64,000 bases of DNA from Rhynchosporium graminicola (taxonomy: Eukaryota > Ascomycota > Leotiomycetes > Helotiales > Ploettnerulaceae): positions 62,001-126,000 of the forward strand of contig FJUW01000023.1 of the NCBI GenBank assembly GCA_900074885.1, written 5' to 3'. Shown here piece by piece: positions 35,281 to 47,039 of the stretch (position 1 is the first letter of the stretch; each line of letters starts with the position of its first letter). The position numbers and the translations under genes were made by a program. The notes beneath the pieces were generated by a model, which made no database searches, was not told the origin of the DNA, and was given only the letters and a program-made list of their open reading frames with translations.

Positions 35281-37407
35281 TTATCGACTTGTCAACCTTG
35301 TCAAAGTAAAAACACCAACAATAACAACAGCAAGCGTAACAATCGCACCAGGCAAAAGCAACTCATTCGGCATACCCGCGATAAGCTGTTCCTGCGTCGG
35401 CTGTGTCGCATTCTTCTTCCGTCTTACTGGCAACTCCTCTTCGCTCTCCTCTTCATCGGAGATCGGCTTTCTCCTCTCGCGGACAGTAGACTGTGGTGGT
35501 GTCGGCTGATGCGCAATAATAGGATGTGGATCAAGGGTTGCGCTAATAGGAGCTTTCTCAGGGTCATGAACAAACAAATCGACTTTATCGCGGTGTCCTT
35601 GGCGGGCAATCAGGATAGCTTCTAGGAGATCGTGATCGGTGGTGATAGATACGGTGTCTCCGTCGTCATCTAGATAGCTGAGAGCAAAACCTGAATCTCC
35701 GAGCTTGCCGTTTTCGAAAGATGCTACGCCGCCTACGGCATCGACTTCACTGCCTAATTTTGAGATGACAGCTTCGATCAACTCAGCAAGGCCGTTGGCT
35801 GCTACGACTTGCAGGCGATGGACGCGGCCACTTGGAGCTTTGAACTTGAATGGGAATGGAATTTCTTCTGGATGTGCTTCGGCTGGTGTCAAGACCGAGT
35901 GAGCTGGTGAGTCGGCTCCAGTATGAGATGCGGAGTCTCCTGGTGCGACACTGGCATCGACTTGGCGTTCATAGCCTCTTGACATGTCTGGTGACATGAG
36001 AGATCGGGCGCCGTGAGTATGTTGTTGGCTTTGAAGCTGACTTCCCTCTCCTGACATGATCGATTCGGTCTCATTTTCAAGGGAGAGCCAGAACTTGTTC
36101 CATGCTGGGCCTTCGCTGTCACCAGTAGACATGGTGTTGATCTGCTCCAAAGTAGCATAGGTCAACTTGAGGACGTCGACCATTCCTACTATCTCGCCAG
36201 CATCGTTCATAACAGGGAGATTTAGGTAGTGGCCATCTGAAGGCTATTTAGCAACCATACCGGGAGCTGCTGAGATAATCTTGCTTACCGTGCATCTTTC
36301 TTAGAGCAGCTTGAATACTCATATCCATAGGAGCGAAATCCGGGTGAGGGGTCATCACACGAACTACACTGCAAGTGGCAGGGTCCAATCCTGGAGCAAT
36401 AACACGCAATACAACATCTTTACTGGTGAAAATACCAGTAATCGAGCCTTGGTCTTGCACAAGCACAGCCGTGGTATGATTCTCCTTCATTAATGCCGCT
36501 GCGTCCTTCACCGATGTTCTGACCGAGACTGTGGTAGGTGGCTTTCCATCAAGAACGGACTCGAGAGTAGGCCCTGACATTTTGGATCGCAAGGCTTCGA
36601 CGTATTGTATGATTTGCTGAGGTTGACTCGATCCAAGCTCCGACTGAACACCTTCCAATGCATCATAAAGCTTCCGTGAGGAACTGTATGCTCTCTCCAA
36701 TTTCTCCATAGCATCGTAGAAACATTTTGTGATATCGAGGATACCAGAAATGTCTTGGTTCTCATCCATAACTGGTAGATGGCGGAACCCCTTTCGTACC
36801 ATCAAGTCCAATGCATCGGTTGCGCTTGTATCTGTCCTAGCACATAGAGGGTTCTTGGTCATGATCTCGGCGATAGTAACATTACTGGCCTTTACACCAG
36901 CTCCAACGACTCTGAAAGCAAGATCCTTTGCTGTAAAAATACCAGCGATTCGGTCATCATCGTCTGTGACTAATACACAATCCTCTCTCTTCGCTGCCAT
37001 CAACTGTGCAGCCTCTGCAACTGTGGTATTTGGTTTGATTTGTAATGCTTGACTCGGTCGGAGAGCGAGGACAGTTCCAGGGGGAGCTTTTCGTGTTTGT
37101 CGTGCTCGACCTGTAGTATGCTTCTTCTTGCTGAGATCCGTCTCGATTTTCCTTCGGATTGCCTAGATTCCGTAATCAACATGATTTCCCTTTTCTCCCA
37201 AGTCCAAATAGTGCGCACCTCATCTTTCTTCGTCTGCTTTTGTCTGCTCACACTCATAGTTGAACCTCCAGCTTCACTCTGGGTATTATGAGTCTCGAGA
37301 GCTGGACGTGGGATATTCGAAGCCGCCGGGCTGTTGGGAAAAGCTGGTACAGTTCCACGGTTTCCCCCTCGACTGGGAGTGCCTCTCATGGTTCCTGTGG
37401 ACGCCAT
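35281..37407 (-). CDS. Four-CBS and PB1 domain protein with C-terminal membrane anchor
   Basis: Exons 37219-37407, 36289-37162 and 35281-36236 join in phase to 672 residues. After a Ser/Arg-rich N-terminus there are four CBS motifs as two Bateman pairs: about 100-160 (VTDDDDRIAGIFTAKDL), 170-220 (GFRHLPVMDENQDISGILD), 270-325 (SITGIFTSKDVVLRVI) and 335-390 (LPVMNDAGEIVGMVDVLKL). A PB1 domain follows at about 481-578, with its acidic OPCA-type part near LSYLDDDGDTVSITTDHDLL. The last about 25 residues (PGAIVTLAVVIVGVFTLTRL) form a hydrophobic tail anchor. CBS pairs bind adenine nucleotides and PB1 mediates protein-protein pairing, so a nucleotide-sensing scaffold on an internal membrane is likely. 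The architecture is known from other fungi, but the cellular role is unknown to me. Confidence 0.92.
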
Positions 37408-38327
37408 GGCGAGGTTTGTTCGAATTAAGGCTGGCTCGCTGGCTGGCTATAGCAGGCTCAAGGTAGATGGAGACGAGACGACAAAAGAAATATAGTATTA
37501 AGTGCTGATTACCCGATGCTGACGATGTTGTTGCGAATTCCTAGAAAGTAATCCGTTCGTTCACAGGGAGATGGGAAAGTAATTTGCTCTGCTCCGTGGT
37601 GCTCTGTGCATCTGTTGATAGGGAAATTCATCCAAAACGAATTTCTGGTCCGAGCCGGCTGTGGTAGATTATCAGCAGCCGATTGGCCAGAAACGACGGA
37701 CCTTCGAAACGCCGACCTCATCGGTTGCTGTGGACAACACACGAGCCGTATGATGGTCGGTGCTCATGTTGACTTCACGTCCCCCTTCAAATGATATCTG
37801 AGATCACCAGCCAGAACATCTTCCTCTATCTTCAAGAATCCACATCTATACATCTCCATCCACATCCCAAATCTACAACTTCACCACACACAAAGCAAAC
37901 CACACTCCACACATCAAAACCACAACTTCCTCTGGTCTCGAGTACACGAAAACTGCGTCTCACTTTCCGTCCTCGATCCAAGGCCTGAGGAAGGTCACAA
38001 CCATACCCAAGAAGACTCTTAGAGTCAACAACTGCTGAGCTTCTTTAAGCTCTCGACTTGCCCGGCCTAACGGCTTGCGCTGCGTGAGGTAAGAGTTTTT
38101 GAATTCGTATTTCGTCGCATATTTCAATCGCGGATCTTGAGAATCTGGACTTTGGGTTGCATTCATACAGATGCAGCTTCTTGTTGACTTTCCTGCGAAC
38201 CTTCAAGCGAGCGAGAATCACCAGCACATCTGCCGACCCCATACTAACACTCCCCAGTTTCGGAACCAGGTGTGCTTAATTGCATTACTTTCAATCGACA
38301 ACCTTCCGGACTCTTCAAGCATTCAAA
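37408..38327. promoter_or_regulatory. Divergent promoter between CBS/PB1 gene and Swi5/Ace2-like gene
   Basis: About 920 bp separating two divergent starts. The 5' leader of the + gene is CA-rich at 37840-37960. No specific operator recognised. Confidence 0.45.
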
Positions 38328-40772
38328 ATGCTGTCCAATCCTACTAACAACCTTCACAATCGACAACGACAACATAGACGCCAAAATTCGACACCTAATG
38401 CATTCGAACGAGTGAAGGCCACCAACCTGCCCAATATCCAGAGACACAACTCCCATCGACGGGGGATGAGCTTGGATCAACGACGACGACAAACACCACC
38501 GCAGGAATACATGGTAAGTAATACTAACCCAGGATATCACACGACACAACCACAGCATATTTTGCGAGAAACGCAGCAGCAAAGACTGGCACGCCCGGGC
38601 CAACAACATTTTTCTCAATTCGACAATGACGAGAATTACCTTAATTCACCAGCCGTCACCCCTCACAGACAATCTTTTGATGCCGGATGTACGACCCAGT
38701 ACGGACACAGAATGTCACAATCTGAATTCCAATTTCCCGGACCTATCAATACGATAATAAGTGTCAATCCCAATAGCTTCAATGGGAACCCAGACTTCGA
38801 CCTATACCAGCAAGAAGCTGTCATGACTCCATCTGCTTATCTGGATTTCTCGGCTGGATTCGAGAATGCTAGCCAAGGGACGAATAACCAGAGCCATAGT
38901 AGAAGGAGTTCGGCAGGAAGGAGGATCAGTGGTGGTATAATGGATCGAGTTGCTCAATTCGAGCACCTTGCCTTACATTCACCATGTCGTCCAACTACGC
39001 CATCAGATCAGAATGCTACACGTATGTAGTTCTATGATTTCTCGAGAGTTTTGCTAACGGTCACAGATTACTTTCCCCCAACACCAGTGGACACTCCACA
39101 TGGTCATATGATAAAGCAGGAGCAGATGAATCAGATATTCCTCGATTCTTATGATACATCCATGGAAGAGACAATCAAACCAAGAAGCAACCAGCGGGCC
39201 AGAGGAATTTTCGATGACATGAGAAAGGAATCCGAGATGATTTACATGCCCACTCCTCAAAACGCACCAATCGCAGCTATGAACAACTACGATTCAGCTC
39301 CTATGCCAACCGGACACTTCATGAACTCCTCAAAACTCAACCTCCAGTTCATGAAGAATGAGCCAGTCAGTAGTACGCAATACTCTCAAGTATCTAACAA
39401 CGTATCGTTCCATTCTTCGCACAATTCGTCCCCTGATGTATCTCAGGCACCCATGTTCGATCCATTCGTCAATAAGCCGGATCTTGAAGCTCCAGAATTA
39501 TCTTACCAAGAACCTATATCTCACGGTCTCCCAATGTCAGCATCACCATCTCACCAATCTCACAAGCCCTCCCACAGAAGAACCGAATCGATCTCCAGCG
39601 ACATCAACCTCGACGAATCCATCACCGATACCGGCATCACCATCGACGACATCGCAACATTCATCTCCGGTCCTGATCCTTCAGATGGGAAATGGATCTG
39701 CCTGTACCCAGAATGCAAGAAACGATTCGGTCGCAAGGAGAACATCAAATCACACGTCCAGACGCACCTCGGAGACAGACAGTTTCAATGTCCCCACTGC
39801 CAAAAGTGCTTCGTCAGACAACACGATCTAAAGCGCCACGCCAAGATCCACAGCGGTGTCAAGCCATATCCATGTCAATGCGGCAACAGTTTTGCTAGAC
39901 ACGATGCGCTCACGAGGCATAGACAGCGGGGAATGTGTATTGGTGCTTTTGAAGGCGTGGTAAAGAAGACTGTTAAGCGTGGACGACCTCGCAAGAACCG
40001 ACCTGATGATGAAGAACGTGCCGAAAAGTCGAGTAGAACACGTAGCAAGAACCACAAAAAGTCCATGTCTTCTGCGTCCTCGACTTCAGGATCATCTAGC
40101 AGCCGCGGCGAATCGCCTCGTAGTGAGCTTGAAGACATTCTTGACGACAAGCCATTCGCAAATTACGATCACGCGTACACGCAACAGAGCCAATACACGC
40201 AATCCTCATCCATAATTGACAGCACCAGCTTCGAATACGCTCAAGCTCGCTCCCCCACACCAGGAAATTGCGTCTCTCAGCATATTCAATCCGGACACAC
40301 CCCATCGGCGTACAGCACACACTCACAGCACTCCCAGCACTCACACGCTCAATCGCACCGTGGCTCAATCTCCTCTTCCTCGGTACACCAGCAATCTCAC
40401 CCCAATTCCCCCGCCAAAAGCGTACACAGCTACCACTCTCCTCCCGGACTGTGCGAATCCTCCTCAAGTCCAGCAGCGAGTATTTATTACGACCTGGATG
40501 ACCATGTCTCGCCTCTTAATGACCATGCCTCTCCTCTATCTACTCATTCTCTGCACGATATGCATGAGATGCATACACTGAACGGGCTCGCGAATATCTC
40601 GGAACATGATGATGAACTGTTCCTTGAGGCGTTCGCGGCGGCTAGTTCAAATGTTGGCGTTGGCAGTGGGGAGATGATGGATATGGGGATGGGGAAATTT
40701 GAAGATGTTTTTGTGGATTGTGGAGAGGGTGATGTGTTCAGAAGTGAGGATGTATTCTTCGGGAGCCCGTAG
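38328..40772 (+). CDS. C2H2 zinc-finger transcription factor, Swi5/Ace2 family
   Basis: Nuclear regulator; in yeasts this family drives late-mitosis/G1 genes such as those for cell separation. Exons 38328-39021 and 39067-40772 join in phase to 799 residues. The start at 38328 gives MLSNPTNNLHNRQRQHRRQN and then NSHRRGMSLDQRRR, the family's conserved N-terminus. Three fingers lie at about residues 440-525: ICLYPECKKRFGRKENIKSH, CPHCQKCFVRQHDLKRH and the shortened CQCGNSFARHDALTRH, followed by RGMCIGAF, as in Swi5/Ace2. A basic stretch KRGRPRKNR next to the fingers may be a nuclear signal. The rest is low-complexity Ser/Gln/His and ends in an acidic tail. A 42-nt intron-like segment at 38514-38555 is in frame and may be optional (see findings). 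Confidence 0.92.
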
Positions 40773-42848
40773 ATGCCAGCCTGGCCTTGGCTGTGGCAGT
40801 TTGGGTTGGATTGTACGAGGGTTGAAGGTGTAATTGGATGTCTATGTTCAAGTGAGGATTGAGTAGGAGAGCGACAGTTTAGGTGGTGGAGATGTGTCAT
40901 CGAACTCCTTGGGTGGAGTTTGTTCCCTCCATTACCTAGACTGTATACTTACTCATCGATGGACGGCTAGATTGGTGTACGATACGAAAGGCCTTTGTTG
41001 AGAAAGCAAGGCTATGACTGTTCTTGGTGGCTGTTTCTAGGCAGCTCTGTTTATTTCCCTCAGTTCCTGGATGTCATTTTCTTGCGTTGCGTTGGTTTTT
41101 GATTCTGAAATTGTTTCTAATTTTATGATGATAATGGATTTGGCTTTTGCGGGAAGGGAAAATATGGATTGGGGTGTATGGGGGGATTCTTGACAGAAAG
41201 ACATCTTCATGGTGCATGGATGAACGTATGGATGACTGAACAGACGGAAGCGAAGGACCTTAGAATCTAGGTAGTTCGTGCCTGATGAATCTATATAGCC
41301 TCTCCAGTCTTTACCTTTACAACTGCAGATGATACTATTAGGGTTATGATACGATACGATATAACGTAAGATATAAAATGACTAGCTACTTGAGAGAAAT
41401 CTAGTCCCTAAGGCAAGATGAGCGAGGATAGGAAAAAAGTACAAGGCTCACTACAATCTAATATACCTATAAGATCTTGTTTAGTCATCTCATAAGCAGT
41501 TTAAGCAGCCTAACTATCCCTAATCTATAGATAGTAATATATAGAAATCTAGGTCTTTATCAATAGAGATACGATCCCGAAGATACTATATATAATAACT
41601 TTTCTTAAGATAGAATCCTTTTAAGAAAGGTATTATTTTTATATAAAATAATCTGTCGGAGATAGTTATTTTCGGGGGAATAAAGATAAATATCTTTATC
41701 GCTAAGGTAGGTAGGGAGGGGGAGGGACAGGCTTAGAGCTGAGTCGGGCATACGTCTTGATGAAGTCAGTCTGAATTAGATTAGATACTAAAGAGAATGT
41801 AACACGAGCGAATAAACTCAGTTCGTGAAGGGAGTTTATATTTGAAATTACTCTTAGATCAGCCTTGAATAGCATATAAACTTAATTAATATGAGACTCG
41901 TGTATTGAGGGGACGAACTTGTGTAAGTAGGTGTTATATTGAATATAGAGTCAGACTCGAGTGAAGCGACTCTGGAACCTTTATAAAGCGTTTTTCGGCA
42001 TGACGTGATTCGTGGTCATCGGAAGGTCGCGGAAAACGTGTCTATTGAGGATTGGATGAGAATGTTAAATCTAAGGAGCGATGGTGGTTCAACTGCTTTA
42101 TTCTACGAGAGTATCGTACAATTTGAGGTGTTTACTCAATAGATAAACCTGTTGAGTGTAAGTGAGTCTCTGGTACCTACCTGTTCAAGGATAGCGCAAA
42201 GTCAACTAGCTGATTTGAAGTAGAGATGAGGATTCTTACTTAAGTGGAAATAGGGGGGGACGAATACTGACGGGGATGCACTTTAAGGGAAACAAGGAGT
42301 TGAAGGACTGACAAACTTATGGTTGTCTCTGGGGTAAGACAAGGTAGACACAATTCTCGGCTAAAGGAAGCATTTTGAAGAACTTGCACTCAATTTAGGC
42401 AGTTAGTGCCGAGTTTTAGAAATACGACTACGACATGGCTGGAGAAGTAGGTTTTAGCTTATAATTTGTCCCGGATCTGAACCTGTCTACCCCTCATTAT
42501 TGCGATGAATTGTCATGTTTGAGGGATTACCGGTACCTCCTAGTAGCATTGATGTACCAATAAAATCCAGGCTTCCGGCTGGAATTTGAATCGAGGCTGG
42601 AAGATTCCTCTCCTGTTTCAATAAAACCGATTTGGACTCGTAGTATGTGAATATTCTCAGCGAATATAATCTCATTATCATCTGTTGATGGCACCAACTA
42701 CGTACAAGAATTGGAAGTGTCACCTTTGGGAAGATTCTGGAAGGGAGGAAACATGGACTACGAATTGTCCATCCTACAAGAAATCGGAGTCCTATCGTGA
42801 ATCAGCATCCCACCTCTTCCATACTGTTTTGCACCACCTGTTGCGTTT
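40773..42848. other. Intergenic region with AT-rich interval
   Basis: About 2 kb without a supported gene. 41330-41700 is strongly AT-rich with many TA steps and stop codons in all frames, which fits degenerated repeat sequence. A 3' flank region lies at each side. Confidence 0.5.
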
Positions 42849-44892
42849 TCAAGCTACGCAGTATGTAGTCTTGATCGAAATAGTTTCTCTTCCCTTGACC
42901 ACGTAGAAATCACAAGAGCCGGCGAGCCTATCGAATGTATCTTGAAAGCTTTCCGGGAATCCAGATAAGTTAATGACTTTCGGATTTACATCTACCACAT
43001 CCGTTGTATGGAGCCAGAGAAGCGTCAGCTTACAACCTATGTCAGATTCCGGAAGTCGAGAATCTGAAACAATAACTTTACTCGCCACCCAGGAAGCATA
43101 GGAGAATGTGAGGTGGATTCCAGGGGTGCCGAGTTTGAGAATATTGGTGTAGTCAGACAAGTCGAATACTGTAGCTTGACCCCTGGCCAGCATGGTGTAT
43201 GGAGATGACTCGATAGCCGAAGTGTCCTCAGGTGATGTAACCCCGGTCGATGCAGGTAGAGCTTCGATTTCCCTTTCCACCACATCAGAGACAGAGTCGA
43301 CTCGTCGTATGGAGTTTGGATTCTGCTTAGAGCGGTCTGATGTAGTCTTTGACTGTAATGTGCTCGTTGAAGTCGTTTCATCGGATTTAATGTCCGTCTT
43401 GTCATAGCCAGAATCGTTTGGTATGGAATCTGGCAACGCTTCAGCTGGATCAGACCAAATCACGGATCCTAACATCACACTCTCGTTTGGCGCTGGGAAT
43501 CGCTTCTTGGTGAATAGAATCTGACTTCTTAAACTTTCTTGAATAGAGGCGGCGAAAATCTCCAACACGATAATCATTGTTTCAGCTGCCTCCCCTAAAA
43601 GACCTGGTAATGATGCTGGCAACGTCCATTGCGCGTAAAGTCTTCCGTGGCTACTTGGAAGAAAGAACTTGCCATGGCTTCGAATGAATAGCTCGCATAG
43701 AAAGCAAGCGTGCTTACTGGAGCATAGAACTCTTGGCCTAAGAGGTGCTATGTAAGTTTCGTAGTGAAACAAGAGCTGGATTTCTGCGTGGACTTTGAAT
43801 TTGGCTGAAGATGTCCTGGAGCATGCACTGGCAAGACTTTTGATCTCGAGTCGATCTCGAACTTTGCTCGAGGTTTTCCACAGCTCTTTTGCTGATAAAA
43901 GTCCTGTCCTCAATGTTTCGGCAAATATCTCCAGGTGCTTGATAGGAGGGAAGGGCAGCGCAGATACTGTTATGAACTGTACTGTGATTTTCGCAAATAC
44001 GGTGTATTTTCTTGCAGCTTGAACGAGAAACTCAGATGCAGTGGAGTAGCGGCCTAACTTTGAAACGGTGTGGCGAATGTGGACTTTTTGCGTATCGTCG
44101 TAGTCGCTAAGTTCCAATAACTTGGCGATTGACCTTGAGCAATGCAGCTTTCGGGCAGCCATGATTATTGCAAAAGAAAGTACTAAGCCCGTTTCTGATC
44201 GTCCTTCGCTCTCACTCAAGTTCTCAAGTTGCACGAAGCATTCACATAATTCTCCAATAACCTCCTCGAATTGAGGTACAAGTACATCTTGCGAGGTTGA
44301 CTTCTTGACATTTGCAAGTACATGCGCAAGGGAGAGCAGTGGCTTGGGCCTGCCTAATCGTGCATGTTGTGATTTCGTTCTTGCATGTCTTGATCTGAGC
44401 CGGCAAAGGATTCGGTTTCGGTTCAGTCGTATGACTTCTCTCGTAACTTCAACATCGTCTATTTCTCCATCACCTCCTGGAGAGTCAGGATTAGCGTCTT
44501 GTTTTCCGAACGATTGAAAATCCCCGTCCAGATCACACACCTTTACAGTTTCTCTGGAGCACGATCGCAATTCTCTTGAATGCAACTACCACGTTATCTA
44601 AGTCTCCAGTATTCACTGCAAGCTTAACAGTCATAGATTTCTGATCTATTCCTTCCTCCACACACACTGCAATCACTTTCGCGGGATCATCTGTCGAGCT
44701 AGCAATGAACGCCAACGTCTGAACAAGCTCCTTCTCTTTCAAGAAAGGCAAGACATGAGCAGATCCTGAAATGCTTGCGACATTCGGAGCATTCTCAGAT
44801 GGAAGAGATGGCGTGTCGTTGAGTAATTGCAGCAAACCGACCTTCGCTTGAAGTTGTGGTAAACGGGTCTCCACCCATGATTTGAGACTCAT
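42849..44892 (-). CDS. OTT_1508-like deaminase domain protein
   Basis: Exons 44541-44892 and 42849-44497 join over a 43-nt GT-AG intron to 666 residues; an additional 5' exon is possible because the ORF upstream (44795-45031) also looks coding. The N-terminal about 300 aa are helical and uncharacterised. The key part is VHAEIQLLFHYE with HAE at residues 354-356, followed by SSKHACFLCELFIRSHGKFF with Cys382 and Cys385, then SHGRLYAQWTLP. HAE plus CxxC is the zinc site of the cytidine-deaminase superfamily, and this arrangement fits the OTT_1508-like deaminases that are expanded in fungi. The C-terminal part is a Ser/Thr-rich linker and a beta-rich domain. Substrate (free base, nucleotide, nucleic acid) is unknown; these families have been linked to biological conflicts in other organisms. 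No signal peptide. Confidence 0.8.
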
Positions 44893-45405
44893 AGTCCACG
44901 GGATGGCTGGAATTTAAGATCGTTATCTTTCCCAAGAACTGAGGTAGTTGCATCGTCGCCCATCTTTCACGAAAGGACTTAGATTGCAACAGAACATCAG
45001 GTCGCAATTCTGTTTGTACGGGAAGCTGCATTTAACCAGCTACATACCTGCGAGATCTCGAAGGTGAATATGATATATTACTGCAAGAAGCTAGAAACGA
45101 TGAGCCGACCTGTCGATATGCACGCCAACGTGGGGAGATAAAAGCCAATGAATACCAGTCTTACTCAAAGTCCGGTAACACAAGCCGAGGCTAAACAATG
45201 ATGCTTCCGACGATTTGGTTTGAACGATTATATTTAATCTTATCGTCGAAGCTAGGATTGTCCTATGTTCACTTAGTAGAGTCACCAAGTAATGTGCAAC
45301 TTTGCAGTATTTCGCCTTGTCTAGTTCCGACCACGTGAACGCCGATAAATGCACCCTTCAACCCTGATATGCTCCTACCATCATAACCCATGTACGTGTA
45401 GCCCG
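44893..45405. other. Intergenic region or 5' exon of the deaminase gene
   Basis: The minus-strand frame 44795-45031 (with RERWATMQLPQFLGKITI) runs into the deaminase start in another phase and could be an upstream exon. Otherwise no gene seen. Confidence 0.4.
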
Positions 45406-47039
45406 TTAAGGTATGTTCGAAGAAAGCTCCTTTTGTGATTCCGGAGATGACACTCTAGCGGGACGAGGAGGAGGCGAAAGACCCTCTGGCTCCTCCCCAT
45501 CTTCCCAAGGCTTTATGAATCCAGGACTCCTCAGATCCGTCTTATCGCTTCTCACGGAATACGACCATCCCGAGTCAGAATCCCTCGTTAAGGGACTTGC
45601 ATTCACCGTCGGCGTCAGTCTGCCCATTTCACTCGGACTCTGGGACACAAAACTCGGACAGTGCGACACGAAACTCGTTCGCTTCGTCTCTGGCTCTTCG
45701 GGGATAATGTCTAGCGCATAAACGTCTTCGGTACCATGATCATAGGATTCGGTAATATGGGGTGGGACTCCGGCATCTTTAGGGTCGAACGTTGCTATAC
45801 CTATTTGGCTTCGATGCGCTGTACTCCGATGATGGCTGCGATCTATTGAGTCTCCGCCGGTTCGTCTTGATTGTGTGGTTACAATGATGTCGCGGAGGAG
45901 AGGCCGTAGAATTGGGATGCACTGCACGATTATTGTGCCAGCTATTTCGGCGCTGTACCAAATGTTCGCCATGCCGTTACGCCCTGTCGAAGCTGTATTA
46001 GAGATGGAATGAGAGCTCTCGCTTTAAGTAGGAGGACTTACATAAGAACCGCTCATCGTGTATCTGCATGCTAGGGCGGTCTTTCCAGCTCGTCCGTATG
46101 GCAGATATAATCGCGACGCTGTGAAAAATTAGCATACATCTTCTGCCTCAACGATTCTAATTGCTTACACAATACCCAAACTCATCGTAACACAGAGCGC
46201 AAATTTCTCTACCCTCCTCATCTCCAAATTCCACGTAATCCACCACGGAAACGCAGCTAGGACGAAGTCCATTATAATATTATATGTATTACCTCCGATT
46301 TTGATTTTCTCCTCCACATCATAATTTAGACACGGACCCTGGAGATTGTACCATTTGTTATATTCGCTGTGGTTGCAAAGTTTCGCCCATTGGAAGAAAG
46401 ATTTGATGATCATGTAACTGTTCATGGAGACTATACAGAACCAGAGAATGGCGGCTTGTTTTTTATTGGACATCCGGAGGAGTGTAATGCCGAGCGCAGT
46501 TTTGGAGAGAGCTTGCCCTATAAGAGTGCCACATGATGTTATTTTTATGAGGATGTGCGTGCGGTCGTCCCAATTGCCTTTTTCGTGGCCTGTTGACCAT
46601 CTAGGAATGTTGGTTAGTACTGGTTAATAAAATTGAAGTGAAAATAGAAAGGTACATCGTTCATCATCATGCGTGGTCTCCTCAACAGGCGAGCATCAGG
46701 TGTGGAGATGATGCTGAACAGAAACCCATATCTACTTACTCATCGACGATGATGATATCGTTTACAAAGAGCACCAGCTACATTCCAATCAGCACCGTAA
46801 GCACCAGCAACCCCTCCTGTGTGTGAGCGTATGTATAAAAACCCCGGAAGACTCACCCATGACACTGTCAACACGTAGTCATCATACCATAAACCCGTTC
46901 GTCTTGATATCTTGCAGTATAGCCTCAATCCTAGAAAGACCGTTGCGCCCGCCAAAAGCACCCACAAGCCAATGTTGACTTCCTTTACCGGTGAGATATA
47001 GACCACCTCTTTTTCGGCACGAGGAAGAAACATTCTCAT
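45406..47039 (-). CDS. PTH11-like rhodopsin-domain integral membrane protein
   Basis: Seven-helix membrane protein of the fungal rhodopsin-domain family (Fung_rhodopsin), which includes Pth11-like receptors. Five exons in phase (46857-47039, 46740-46777, 46169-46600, 46042-46118, 45406-45992) give 438 residues. TM1 is IGLWVLLAGATVFLGLRLY, followed by the YDDYVL motif of helix 2, GTLIGQALSKTALGITLLR, a cysteine pair in the outer loop (KLCNHSEYNK and GPCLNYD), FVLAAFPWWITWNLEMRR and MANIWYSAEIAGTIIVQC with IPILRPLLRD. The cytosolic tail of about 150 aa is rich in Ser, Pro and charged residues, with repeated SFVSxxPSFVSQSPSE-type motifs that look like phosphorylation targets. No CFEM domain is present. 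Ligand unknown. Confidence 0.88.
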
